Positions 52,223-60,901 of a DNA stretch of 64,000 bases are shown here, one piece after another. A program made the translations under genes and the position numbers. Source of the DNA: CAYJPA01 sp964371945 (GTDB lineage Bacteria > Chloroflexota > Chloroflexia > Thermomicrobiales > UBA6265); assembly GCA_964371945.1 (NCBI GenBank), contig CAYJPA010000005.1:1-64000 (forward strand). The letters run 5' to 3'. The stretch's first letter is position 1. Each line of letters begins with the position of its first letter. A model generated the notes under the pieces. That model was given only the letters and a program-made list of their open reading frames with translations. It was not told where the DNA came from and did not search any database.

Positions 52223-54376
52223 CTAAGCGGTCGTGAGCGCCTCAGCCGCCGGAGAGTAGAGCCTGGTGACGTAATCGATCATCATCCGCCGAGACGAGAA
52301 CGCGGGCGCGACCGTTCGCATCGCTTCCTTTGCAATATGTATCCATTGCCGCGGGAGACCGCTGAGATCGCGATCGTAATAGAGGCGGACAAGCTCGTCT
52401 TCGATCAGCGAATAGATCATCGCCGCTTCATCGCTGTCCTGCGATCCACCGTCGAACGGCGATGGCTCGATTCCCCAACCATTGCTGTTGTCCGGCGCCC
52501 ATCCCTCGCGCCACCACCCGTCTAGAATGCTCAGGTTGGGAGCGCCGTTCGCGGCCGCCTTCATCCCGCTCGTACCGCTGGCCTCGAGCGGCGCCCGCGG
52601 ATTGTTCAACCAAACATCGACACCGGCCACTAGGTGGGACGCCAATCCCATGTCGTAATCCTCGGCGAATGCGATCCGGCCGCCGAACCGCGGATCGCGG
52701 GCACGCCAGAAGATCTCCTGGATCAACCGCTTTCCGCCTTCATCGGCCGGGTGAGCCTTTCCGGCAAAAATGATCTGGACCGGCCCGTCGGGATTGTTCA
52801 GGATGCGGGCGAGCCGATCCGGGTCGTGGAAAAGCAGAGTTGCCCGCTTGTAGGTCGCGAATCGGCGGGCAAATCCGAGCGTCAGCACATCAGGTTCGAG
52901 ATATGGTCCGGCGGTAATGACCTGACCCGGATCGTAAAATCCCGAAACCCATCGACGGCGCGAACGAGTGCGTAACGTATGAAAGAGCTCACGCTTCGCG
53001 TTGGAATGCGTATTCCAGAAGACATCGTCCGGGATGTGGTGCACCGGCTTCCAGGTTGCCGGCTCGTGCTGGGCGTCCCGCCAACCGTCGGCGAGGTAGG
53101 TGTCGAGCATGTGCGCAACCCGCGGCGAAATCCAGGTGGGAAGATGAACGCCATTTGTCACCGAGGTGATCGGCACACGCTCAGGCTCGAGCTCTGGCCA
53201 GACATCGTTCCACATCGCCCTGGTGATCTCGCCATGCCGCATACTCACGCCGTTCCGGTGATCAGCGAGGCGGAAGGACAGCGCGGTCAGATTAAAGCCG
53301 TCGCCAGTCGCACTGTGGTGTCCGAGTGCCAAGAAGTGCTTCCGATCAAGATTGAGCCGCGGCCAGTAGTGGGCGAAATAGCGATCGACGAGATGCGGCG
53401 GAAACACATCGTGTCCGGCTGGAACCGGTGTGTGACTCGTGAAAACAGTGGACATCCGAACCCGTTCCGCCGCTTCCTCGAACGACAACCCCGTTGCGGC
53501 GTGCTCGCGAAGTCGCTCCAGCAGATGGAGCGCGGCGTGGCCCTCGTTGGCGTGCCAGTAGCCGGGCTCGACCCCAAGCGCCCGCAATGCTCCTACGCCG
53601 CCGATGCCAAGGATGATCTCCTGGCGGAGGCGATGCTCGAGATCCCCCCCGTAGAGCCGGGAGGAGATCGTTCGCGTCCATTCCGGATTGCCGTCGACAT
53701 CGGCGTCAAGTAGGTACAGCGGAACCCGTCCGACCTGTACGCACCAAACCGCCAACCGTACTGGCGATTCAGGCTGATCGAAAACGACCTCGACCATCAG
53801 CGGCGTGCCATCGGGATTGAAGACTTGAGTCGTCGGCTCCTCGCCGGGCTCCAGATCGGCCGGCACATCCTCCTGCCAGCCATCAGAGGTCAGGCGCTGG
53901 CTCAGGTAACCTTGGCGGTAGAGCAGGGATACCGCGACCAACGGCAATCCGATATCGCTGGCTTCTTTGATATGATCGCCGGCGAGCACACCCAATCCGC
54001 CCGAATAGATCGGAAGGGCGCGATGGATACCGAATTCCGCGGAAAAATAGGCGACCGTCCGGTCGCGCAAGTGCGGGGCATTTTGTGCGATCCAGGTATC
54101 GGACCGATCGGGCGCCATCTGCTCGTCGAAGCGGGTCATCACATCGCTGTATCGGCGGACGTAGTCGTCATCGGCCGCGGCGGTTTGCACCACGCCCGGT
54201 GCGACTCGGCGAAGAAAGAGCACCGCGCTCTGGTTTGTGGCTTCCCAAAGATCGGGATCTAGGTCGCGAAAGAGCTCCCGGGCCCCATGATTCCAACTCC
54301 ACCAAAGATTGTGTGCAAGCTCCTCCAGGCGACGAAGGCGATCTGGAAGCAGCAAAGTGCCGGAAGGAATCGACAA
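52223..54376 (-). CDS. glgP: Alpha-glucan (glycogen) phosphorylase
   Basis: This is a protein of about 717 residues of the short GT35 alpha-glucan phosphorylase type. Visible are NLWWSWNHGARELF, YFSAEFGIHRALPIYSGGLGVLAGDHIKEASD, HANEGHAALHLLER, FTSHTPVPAGHDVFP, and the PLP-lysine region EASGTSGMKAAANGAPNLSILDGWW. It releases glucose 1-phosphate from glycogen or maltodextrin with phosphate. The TTG at 54376 was chosen, seven bases after AAAGGAG; a TTG at 54403 extends it by nine codons. It stands apart from other glycogen genes here. Confidence 0.93.
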   Translation of the reverse strand: MSIPSGTLLLPDRLRRLEELAHNLWWSWNHGARELFRDLDPDLWEATNQSAVLFLRRVAPGVVQTAAADDDYVRRYSDVMTRFDEQMAPDRSDTWIAQNAPHLRDRTVAYFSAEFGIHRALPIYSGGLGVLAGDHIKEASDIGLPLVAVSLLYRQGYLSQRLTSDGWQEDVPADLEPGEEPTTQVFNPDGTPLMVEVVFDQPESPVRLAVWCVQVGRVPLYLLDADVDGNPEWTRTISSRLYGGDLEHRLRQEIILGIGGVGALRALGVEPGYWHANEGHAALHLLERLREHAATGLSFEEAAERVRMSTVFTSHTPVPAGHDVFPPHLVDRYFAHYWPRLNLDRKHFLALGHHSATGDGFNLTALSFRLADHRNGVSMRHGEITRAMWNDVWPELEPERVPITSVTNGVHLPTWISPRVAHMLDTYLADGWRDAQHEPATWKPVHHIPDDVFWNTHSNAKRELFHTLRTRSRRRWVSGFYDPGQVITAGPYLEPDVLTLGFARRFATYKRATLLFHDPDRLARILNNPDGPVQIIFAGKAHPADEGGKRLIQEIFWRARDPRFGGRIAFAEDYDMGLASHLVAGVDVWLNNPRAPLEASGTSGMKAAANGAPNLSILDGWWREGWAPDNSNGWGIEPSPFDGGSQDSDEAAMIYSLIEDELVRLYYDRDLSGLPRQWIHIAKEAMRTVAPAFSSRRMMIDYVTRLYSPAAEALTTA

Positions 54377-54689
54377 ACCAGAACTCCTTTGAATCGCGAT
54401 CAAACGCTCCTGCCGTCAACGTTCCACGGGCACGACGGCGAGCGGGGATTTGCACAGATAATGGGCAGCCATTGGTATCCACCAGGCTGAACAAGTCGCC
54501 AAGCCTACCAGGTAAACCGGTAACAGGCTAACCTCACGCTCTTGTTGAGCTTACCACCATGGTAGCGCTCCCAAGCGGTCGAATCCATCGGTCAAGCCTA
54601 CCCCCGTTGACAGGCCAGGTCGGCAGCCGTAGCGTACCGTCTGTGGTTTCGGCTTGAGACCCTTCTCCAACGCTCGAGGAGCATGCACG

Positions 54690-56423
54690 ATGCCAGTCGC
54701 GACGCGGACTACAACCGGCTGGGAAGCCGTCGTCACCGGACTTGAAGCCGAGGGGATACCCTATGTCTTCGGACTGCCGGGCGATCCGGGTCACCTGTAC
54801 GACCAGATCTATTCGGCATTGCCCGACGGCGGTCCTATCCCGGTCGGGGTTCGATACGAAACGTCGGGCGCATTCATGGCAATGGCCTACACGCGGGTTT
54901 CCGGCACGATTGCGGCCTGTTTCGGATGCCCGGGGCCTGGAATCGCTAACCTCGTTCCCGGTGTGCTTGAGGCGTTCTCGGGGTGCACTCCGATGCTGGT
55001 GCTCGGCGTGCGGGCCGGTCGTGCAACGAATGGCATGGGCGCCTTTCAGGAGACCGATCATATCGGGTTGATGAAACCGATTACGAAATGGGCAACAACC
55101 GTCGAAACCGCCGAGCGGATCCCATGGACGATTCGGCGTGCCATTCAAGTCGCAAAGTCCGGGCAGCCCGGTCCTGTTTATGTCGAGCTACCAGTGGATA
55201 TCGGTCTTGGCGGCGCGGAGATTCCTGACTACGTGCCAGGATTGCGGGATATCCGACCAGCACCCAATCCGGCCGCGGTTGCCGCAGCGGTCGACCTCAT
55301 TGCAAAAGCGATGTGCCCGCTCATCATCACCGGGGGCGGCGTGATCCTCTCAGGCGCCGGTGACGCCGTCGCGCGACTTTCGAGCACGTTTGGCATTCCG
55401 GTTCAGACGACGCCCGCTGGTCGCGGCTCGGTTCCCGAAACGCATCCGCTCTTTGTGGGGCTGGTTGGGCTCTATCGCACGACACTGCCAAAAGCTATTT
55501 ACGAGGAGTCCGATCTGATTATCACTGTCGGTTCCCGTATGGAGGAATTCCAGGGTGGGTTCCTCCCACGCCCGGCGAATCCCAAGATCATTCAGATCGA
55601 AATCGACGACTTTGAGATCGGCCGCAACTGGCGGCCAGATGTCGCTATTCAGTCCGATGCGAAACTCGCGGTGGAAGCGCTCATGGCCGCCCTCAAACGA
55701 GGTGGCGTGTCGAAGAATGCCGAACGCGTCGCTGAGATCAAAGCGCGACGGGCCGCAGCCATCGCCGCGGCGCGAGCCGAGGTCGATGCTTCGATTGCAA
55801 CCGGCGACATGCCGATGAAGGGTAGCGCGGTTGTTTCGGAGATCAACCGCGTCTTTGGCAAGAACACGATTATCGTCAAGGAGAACGGCGGTCAGGATCT
55901 CTGGGTCTACTACTGGCCCTACTACCAGGTACTCGATCCTGGCTGCGTGGTCGCTCCGGCCGAGCAAACCGCAATGGGTTACGGCGTGATCGGCTCAATG
56001 GCCGCCAAGCTGGCGGCACCCGACCGCAATGTGGTCTGCACCACCGGTGACGGCGCGTTCCAGATGTCGATCCACGAGCTTGGCACAGCCGCGCAGAACA
56101 AACTTGGCGTGACGTGGGTGGTGCTCAACGATGGGGCCTTCGGCTGGGTGCAATGGATTCAGAAGCGAGCGCTCGGCGATCGAATCGTCGCCACGAATTT
56201 CGATCCGTCGATCGATATCGTCGCGATCGCGAGGGCATCCGGCGCGGAAGCAATCCGCGTGAAATCGCCCCAAGATCTTGGATCGGCGTTGTCGAAGGCC
56301 AAAAAAGCCAACGCGAACGGCATTCCGTTCGTGATCGAGGTCGCGGTCGACCAGTCACACCATCACGCCGAATTCGACCGCTTCCACGGCTACGAGCCCG
56401 CGGACAACTGCGGCCGCGCCTAG
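54690..56423 (+). CDS. Thiamine diphosphate-dependent enzyme (acetolactate synthase-like)
   Basis: This 577-residue ThDP enzyme has the catalytic Glu in VRYETSGAFMAMAYTR near residue 50. The central domain contains GGGVILSGAGDAVARL. The C-terminal ThDP motif is GDGAFQMSIHELGTAAQNKLGVTWVVLNDGAFG. It resembles the acetolactate synthase/benzoylformate decarboxylase group, but no FAD-site diagnostics were verified. It starts at ATG 54690 after GAGGAG. No ilvN-type regulatory subunit is adjacent. The likely reaction is decarboxylation or carboligation of a 2-keto acid. Confidence 0.86.
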   Translation: MPVATRTTTGWEAVVTGLEAEGIPYVFGLPGDPGHLYDQIYSALPDGGPIPVGVRYETSGAFMAMAYTRVSGTIAACFGCPGPGIANLVPGVLEAFSGCTPMLVLGVRAGRATNGMGAFQETDHIGLMKPITKWATTVETAERIPWTIRRAIQVAKSGQPGPVYVELPVDIGLGGAEIPDYVPGLRDIRPAPNPAAVAAAVDLIAKAMCPLIITGGGVILSGAGDAVARLSSTFGIPVQTTPAGRGSVPETHPLFVGLVGLYRTTLPKAIYEESDLIITVGSRMEEFQGGFLPRPANPKIIQIEIDDFEIGRNWRPDVAIQSDAKLAVEALMAALKRGGVSKNAERVAEIKARRAAAIAAARAEVDASIATGDMPMKGSAVVSEINRVFGKNTIIVKENGGQDLWVYYWPYYQVLDPGCVVAPAEQTAMGYGVIGSMAAKLAAPDRNVVCTTGDGAFQMSIHELGTAAQNKLGVTWVVLNDGAFGWVQWIQKRALGDRIVATNFDPSIDIVAIARASGAEAIRVKSPQDLGSALSKAKKANANGIPFVIEVAVDQSHHHAEFDRFHGYEPADNCGRA

Positions 56424-57085
56424 TGGTTGGTGCGCTTGGGTATCGGTCTCTCGTTGGCGTCCAGCAGACCGCGATAGGTCGGCCGTTCGAGCGAGAAGAG
56501 CTCACCGAGATGGGAAAAGCCGCTGCCGGCGAGCCGGCCGATCGGTTTCAGTTTGGCCGGGTCGATCCGTGTGCCCGTCATGATCGCCTCGGCGATGTGG
56601 ATACGGACGATCTCGCCCATCACCAGGAAGTTGTTGGTTTGAGCGATCTGCTTGATCTCGACCAATCTGGCTTCAAACGCAATCGGGGCTTCCGCCACCC
56701 GGGGTGATTTGACGAAGTCGCTCGGAATCGGTGTCAGGCCCGCACAGTCGAACTCGCTGACATCGGGCGGAAAATCGGCGGCACTCTGGTTCAGTCGCTC
56801 TACAAGCGATTCGTTCGCGATGTGATAGACAAAATCCTCGGACGACCTGACGTTACGGAGGGTGTCTTTTTGGCCGATGCTGACAAAACCGACGATCGGC
56901 GGATTCGGCGAAAGGACCGTCGTGTAGGAGTGCGGGGCCAGATTGAAGGTTCCGTCGGCGGCGAGCGACGAAACCCAGGCGATCGGCCGCGGGGCGATCG
57001 CGGCATTCATCAAGTGATACATGCCTCCGGTCACCTCTGCCGGATCGAGCGTCATGAATCCCGATCCGGCGAAGGTTAAGCTCAT
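56420..57085 (-). CDS. Flavin reductase family protein (DIM6/NTAB type)
   Basis: This 221-residue protein has the split-barrel FMN fold with NAAIAPRPIAWVSSLAADGTFNLAPHSYTTVLSPNPPIVGF and NFLVMGEIVRIHI. It follows the hydrolase with a four-base overlap (57082-57085), so the ATG at 57085 was preferred over 57127. Its end overlaps the ThDP gene on the opposite strand by four bases. In this operon it may supply reduced flavin, or bind FMN itself, in handling quinones or aromatic compounds. Confidence 0.87.
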   Translation of the reverse strand: MSLTFAGSGFMTLDPAEVTGGMYHLMNAAIAPRPIAWVSSLAADGTFNLAPHSYTTVLSPNPPIVGFVSIGQKDTLRNVRSSEDFVYHIANESLVERLNQSAADFPPDVSEFDCAGLTPIPSDFVKSPRVAEAPIAFEARLVEIKQIAQTNNFLVMGEIVRIHIAEAIMTGTRIDPAKLKPIGRLAGSGFSHLGELFSLERPTYRGLLDANERPIPKRTNH

Positions 57086-57744
57086 CTCGAAACCGCCGAT
57101 GTGACCGGAACGAACGATTGCAGCCACTCACTGGCGTCTGCAAGTTCGGCAGGTGTGATCGCGTGGCCAATTGGATAGTCGCGTGCAGTCAAGTCGGCGC
57201 CGACCCGCCTGAGGATTGCCCGCCCTTTCACCGCGAAGTCGAACGGAATCATGTCATCGAGTGTGCCGTGACCCCAGAAGATGCGCAGATCCCTGACGGC
57301 TTCCGGGGTTGGGTTCACGGTTGGATGCGCCGGCAGGAAACCACTGAAGAGCAGTACCCCGTCAACCGCGCCCGGATCGGAAAGGGCATACCCGAACGCG
57401 GTTGTGCCGCCCTGCGAAAAGCCGCCGATGATCACCAGACCTGGCTTCACCGGCAACTCCTCTCGCAACCTGGAAAGCAATTGATCGATCTCGCTCATGC
57501 TCCGTTCAAATGCGGTCGGTTCCGGTGTGGTGCCGCCCAAGAAGCGATACCACGCGAAGCCGTCACCGTATCCCCACGGAGCACCAGGAAACGGCGCCCG
57601 GGGAGTGATCACGATTGCCTCTTGAGGCAACCCGGGCTGAAGTCCCATCAAGTCGCTTTTGTCGCTGCCGCGACCGTGCAGCAGCACGATCAATGGCGCG
57701 CCGTCTCTAGCGTCCTCGGGAATGTGCTTGTTATAAATCAGCAT
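57082..57744 (-). CDS. Alpha/beta hydrolase, MhqD/carboxylesterase-like
   Basis: This 220-residue phospholipase/carboxylesterase family protein has PLIVLLHGRGSDKSDLM, nucleophile elbow GGFSQGGT (Ser of G-x-S-x-G), FWGHGTLDDMIPF (Asp) and a C-terminal YPIGHAITP (His), a complete triad. It lies downstream of a MhqO-like dioxygenase, as MhqD does in Bacillus subtilis. It may hydrolyse quinone-adduct or ring-cleavage products. Confidence 0.85.
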   Translation of the reverse strand: MLIYNKHIPEDARDGAPLIVLLHGRGSDKSDLMGLQPGLPQEAIVITPRAPFPGAPWGYGDGFAWYRFLGGTTPEPTAFERSMSEIDQLLSRLREELPVKPGLVIIGGFSQGGTTAFGYALSDPGAVDGVLLFSGFLPAHPTVNPTPEAVRDLRIFWGHGTLDDMIPFDFAVKGRAILRRVGADLTARDYPIGHAITPAELADASEWLQSFVPVTSAVSR

Positions 57745-57770
57745 TTATGATGGTTCCTAAGCGCTTATGA

Positions 57771-58841
57771 CTAAACAAGCGGGCGAAGCGTGGGCTCGAT
57801 CTCTGCCCGCCGAGACTCGAGCCAAGACGGAAGTTTGAGATCACGGCCCAGCGCAGCTGGATCTTCATCGACCGCGAAACCAGGAGCATCGGTGGCGATT
57901 TCGACTAGTAGACCATCTGGCGCGCGGAAATAGATGCTTCTGAAGTAACCGCGATCCATCACCGGTGAAACTTGGAGACCGAGGCTCTCGAGGTGCTCGC
58001 GCCATGCAAGCTGCTCTTGCTCGCTCTTCGAGCGGTAGGCGACATGATGCGTCTGCCCAACGCCCTCGCGGGCGGTTCGGAAACGTGATGGCCACACGAA
58101 GAGCGTCATGTCGCTCGCCGGTTTGACCTCGCGACCGTCGTAGTTCGCCCAGAAATAGTGCAACGTGTCCGGGTCATCCTGATTGACGGTCTTCTTCACC
58201 AGCTTCATTCCGAGCGCACTCGTATAGAACTCGTGCGAACCGTCCAGGTCGTCGGTGTGGCCAGTGACGTGATGAATGTTCGTCAGTGTCATGTCCGGGG
58301 TGATCGATGTGATCGGTTCTGGGTAGGTCAGCGCCCGAATCTCAACTTCATTGCGTCCGCCCGGCAACCGATTGGCATCTGGCTGGATCAACGATTGGCC
58401 GAGCGCCTCCGCCGGCTCGTCGAACGCAAATCCTGGTCCCTCGGTTGCGATCTCCAGAATCTGACCATCCGGATCGCTAAAGTAGATGCTCTTGAAGTAG
58501 CCGCGAGGCAGCGGACCGGAGACGGTCACACCGTGCGAAGTGAGCCAACGCTTCCATTTGAGCTGGGCGGTTTCGTCTCTGACGGAGAGCGCGATGTGAT
58601 GCACACCCCCGACACCCCACGATCCTCGCGGCGCCTGGGGCCATTCGAAGAAGGTCAACAACGAGCCCGGCGAGCCAGTGTTGTCGCCGTAATAGAGATG
58701 ATAGGTGCTCGGAAGATCAAAATTGACTGTCTTTTTGACAAGCCGGAGCCCAAGCAAATCGCGATAGAACCTAAGATTGACCTGAGCGTCACGGGTGACC
58801 ATCGTAACGTGATGAAAACCTCCGGTGGTGAACTGGGACAT
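57771..58841 (-). CDS. Ring-cleaving dioxygenase, MhqO-like (VOC superfamily)
   Basis: This 356-residue protein with two tandem VOC/glyoxalase halves begins GGFHHVTMVTRDAQVNLRFYRDLLGLRLVKKTVNFD and repeats IHHVTGHTDDLDGSHEFYTSALGMKLVKKTVNQDDP. The His and Glu positions for an Fe or Mn ion are in VGGVHHIALSV, LEIATEGPGF, QTHHVAYR and LVEIATDAPGF. It should cleave dihydroxylated aromatic rings. Its start follows AAGGAG and lies 26 bases after the MarR regulator. Confidence 0.9.
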   Translation of the reverse strand: MSQFTTGGFHHVTMVTRDAQVNLRFYRDLLGLRLVKKTVNFDLPSTYHLYYGDNTGSPGSLLTFFEWPQAPRGSWGVGGVHHIALSVRDETAQLKWKRWLTSHGVTVSGPLPRGYFKSIYFSDPDGQILEIATEGPGFAFDEPAEALGQSLIQPDANRLPGGRNEVEIRALTYPEPITSITPDMTLTNIHHVTGHTDDLDGSHEFYTSALGMKLVKKTVNQDDPDTLHYFWANYDGREVKPASDMTLFVWPSRFRTAREGVGQTHHVAYRSKSEQEQLAWREHLESLGLQVSPVMDRGYFRSIYFRAPDGLLVEIATDAPGFAVDEDPAALGRDLKLPSWLESRRAEIEPTLRPLV

Positions 58842-58867
58842 TGTTGCTCCTTGTTGTGACTACAAAA

Positions 58868-59335
58868 CTAATCGAGTGAATGTTCGACTTTGCGCAAAAG
58901 CCGGTTGAGCTCGGTTCGCTCGGCGTGATTCAGCGGCGAAAAAAGACGAGTGATGTGCAGCTCCTGGTCCGGCACGACTTCCGCTCTGATCTGGTGACCG
59001 TGGGGAGTCAGAAAGAGCAGGTTGCTTCGACCTTGCGCGGCCGGCCGCCGTTCGATCCAGCCATGCGCCTCCATTTTGTCGAGTAGCTGGCAAACGTTAC
59101 CCTTCGTGACCAGGAGGCGATCGGCGAGCTCTTGTTGGGTGCATCCCTCTCGCGCGCCGACTTGTGCCAGCACATCGAATTGCGCAACTGAGAGACCCTG
59201 AGAGCGGAAGGCATCGGCCGACCGCCGGTCGATTTTCTGAAAGACCCGCGCCAGTCGCATCCAGGTGGCCACCGAACCGCGATCAATCTGACCAACCGTC
59301 CTTGCCGATCCTGGTGTTTCCTTTAGTTCGACCAT
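58868..59335 (-). CDS. MarR-family regulator, MhqR-like
   Basis: This 155-residue winged-helix regulator has DRGSVATWMRLARVFQKIDRR, SVAQFDVLAQVGAREGCTQQELADRLLVTKGNVCQLLDKMEAHGWIER (recognition helix) and the wing GRSNLLFLTPHGHQI. It has one Cys in the recognition helix and one near it (REGC), possible redox or quinone sensors. It heads an operon with MhqO-like and MhqD-like genes, and a palindrome covers its predicted -10. Repression that is lifted by quinones is the likely mode. Confidence 0.88.
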   Translation of the reverse strand: MVELKETPGSARTVGQIDRGSVATWMRLARVFQKIDRRSADAFRSQGLSVAQFDVLAQVGAREGCTQQELADRLLVTKGNVCQLLDKMEAHGWIERRPAAQGRSNLLFLTPHGHQIRAEVVPDQELHITRLFSPLNHAERTELNRLLRKVEHSLD

Positions 59336-59349
59336 CGCCTCGCCTCTAT

Positions 59350-59363
59350 GTTTAGAACTAAAC
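59350..59363 (-). promoter_or_regulatory. MarR operator palindrome GTTTAG-AA-CTAAAC
   Basis: This perfect 6-2-6 inverted repeat lies 15 bases upstream of the marR start. It overlaps the predicted -10 (TTAGTT at 59356-59361), which is 17 bases from TTGACA at 59379-59384. Binding there would block RNA polymerase. Confidence 0.7.
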
Positions 59364-59378
59364 TCATCCTATCAGACC

Positions 59379-59384
59379 TGTCAA
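59379..59384 (-). promoter_or_regulatory. -35 element TTGACA of the marR operon
   Basis: This perfect TTGACA on the minus strand is placed 17 bases from a weaker -10, TTAGTT, that lies inside the palindrome. Confidence 0.55.
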
Positions 59385-59422
59385 TACCCGTTGAGATCGA
59401 GTCCGGCGTTTGGTGAGGAAGA

Positions 59423-59440
59423 GCGGACACGCAGGTCCGC
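59423..59440. repeat. Dyad GCGGAC-N6-GTCCGC in an intergenic region
   Basis: This is a 6-bp perfect inverted repeat with a GC-rich flank (gagcggacacgcaggtccgc). Its form suggests a dispersed small palindromic repeat, but only one copy was recognised here. Confidence 0.4.
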
Positions 59441-59558
59441 CGCTACACAAATAGATTTTGTCCGCGAATCTGGCGATCGGAGCAGGATTCACCTGTAGCT
59501 GCACACCCGCGTGTCTGCCCTATGCCAAACAACACGATGTATTTAGGGGAAACCTGAA

Positions 59559-59587
59559 GCCGGCGTCCCTAATCCGGAGACGCCGGC
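59559..59587 (-). terminator. Hairpin after the secreted-protein gene
   Basis: GCCGGCGTC and GACGCCGGC pair perfectly over 9 bp with an 11-base loop, 24 bases past the stop of the gene ending at 59611. The tail on the minus strand (TTCAGGTTTCCCC) is only weakly T-rich. Confidence 0.6.
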
Positions 59588-59610
59588 CAAGTCGTGTCGG
59601 CTTTTTAGAA

Positions 59611-60762
59611 CTAGTCGAAGTTGGGAGCAGGTACTTCCAAAGGTGTGGCCGCAGCATCCAGCCCACCAAGACTGAAAACGATTCCAGTGGAGAAATTCGC
59701 GCCCGCGATCCCTGCGGTGACAGCTAACGGACCTTCGAAACCGCCTCGGTCAACAGGAATCAGCGTGACGCTGCCGTCACCACCGGCAATCGATACCGCG
59801 CCGCTCTCAACTCGGGGAATTTCGATTTCGACATTTGCCGGCGCGCCGCCGGCGATGCCACCTTCAGCCTTTCCCGCGGCGCTGGTTCCACCGTGAGACT
59901 CCTCCGACTTCATACCAGGTTCGTCTTTGCCGCCAACCACAACGCCTGCCTCGTCGTTCGGGGCAACGTCAACTCCGCCGGCTTCGCTGAATCCGGCCTC
60001 GCCGGCGATTGTCATTGATGGGGTAATGAAACCGTCCTTGCCAAAACCAAATACCGGATTCCCGATCAATGCGACTTGTTGCGCAACAGCGGCTGTTCGC
60101 TCCGCCTGAGCATAGGTTCCGGCGTTATAGAGCTCATATGCTTGCGCGTATAGTCGCTTTGCGCTTTCGGTGAAGAAACTCGCGTTCGCTCCGGCGTCCT
60201 CTTTCAAACTCGAGGAGGCGTCGTCGATCGCGTAGTACGCCTGCACGAGCACCCGGCTGGCGCGTGCCTGCTGCGACGGAAGACCGTAGGCGGATACCCC
60301 GGCCTCGATCAGTCCATGTGCCGCCGTTGCCGATTGCAGACCATCGAAGATTGATTGCGGTGCGGTCGAGACGTCGTCGGTCTCCAGCGTCGCACGGGCG
60401 GCATCTCGTAGCTCCGTCGCCTTGGCCAAAAGCGCGTCAATCTCAGTGACATCGATGGTTCCCGCAACGGCATCCCGATCTGTCTGTACGAGCGCAATCG
60501 TATCGGTCAGTTGTTGGATTGATTCGGTAAGCTGCACTTTGTCAACAGCGTTGGCGCGTTCGATTGTCACTGCCGGCTGTTCGGCACTGACGACGCCACT
60601 TCCGCCGGCAGAGCTCGTCCCCTCTTCGGCGACGACCGTGCCGGACTCAGGGGTCGCAGTTTCTTGCGCCAACGCCCCCGAGGTTGCGAGCGTGAACGCG
60701 AAGCCTCCCGCGGCAACCGCCTTGGCCGCCCTTTTCCATCGAGAACCGATTTGATCCATCAT
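59611..60762 (-). CDS. Secreted protein of unknown function
   Basis: This 383-residue protein starts at ATG 60762, with GAGGAG seven bases upstream. A Sec signal peptide (about residues 1-31, WKRAAKAVAAGGFAFTLATSGALA) is followed by a predicted cut at ALA-QE. The mature protein has an Ala/Thr/Glu-rich helical region (about 60-215, with Q-rich QLTESIQQLTDTIALVQTDRDAV) and a Gly/Ser/Glu-rich tail ending PNFD. No LPXTG or membrane anchor is seen. Four Pho-box-like repeats lie upstream. Function not recognised. Confidence 0.7.
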   Translation of the reverse strand: MMDQIGSRWKRAAKAVAAGGFAFTLATSGALAQETATPESGTVVAEEGTSSAGGSGVVSAEQPAVTIERANAVDKVQLTESIQQLTDTIALVQTDRDAVAGTIDVTEIDALLAKATELRDAARATLETDDVSTAPQSIFDGLQSATAAHGLIEAGVSAYGLPSQQARASRVLVQAYYAIDDASSSLKEDAGANASFFTESAKRLYAQAYELYNAGTYAQAERTAAVAQQVALIGNPVFGFGKDGFITPSMTIAGEAGFSEAGGVDVAPNDEAGVVVGGKDEPGMKSEESHGGTSAAGKAEGGIAGGAPANVEIEIPRVESGAVSIAGGDGSVTLIPVDRGGFEGPLAVTAGIAGANFSTGIVFSLGGLDAAATPLEVPAPNFD

Positions 60763-60856
60763 CCGTCTACTCCTCTGCGACAGCGCGGCGGCCCCGAGAT
60801 CATCCCCGCGCGCGAGCGTCAATTGGGCCGCTTCACAGCAGCTTCTCAGGGTGTCC

Positions 60857-60893
60857 TGAACGGACGATGAAGCGTTCCTGAACGTTCGCTGAA
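60857..60893 (-). promoter_or_regulatory. Four TTCA repeats at exact 11-bp spacing (Pho-box-like)
   Basis: On the plus strand TGAA occurs at 60857, 60868, 60879 and 60890, so the minus strand carries TTCA every 11 bp, alternating GTTCAGGA and CTTCA forms. OmpR/PhoB-family regulators bind such 11-bp direct repeats (PHO boxes have GTTCA units in actinobacteria). The array lies 95-131 bases upstream of the secreted-protein start. A TTGACG element follows on the minus strand. Confidence 0.6.
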
Positions 60894-60901
60894 GAGTCCG
60901 G

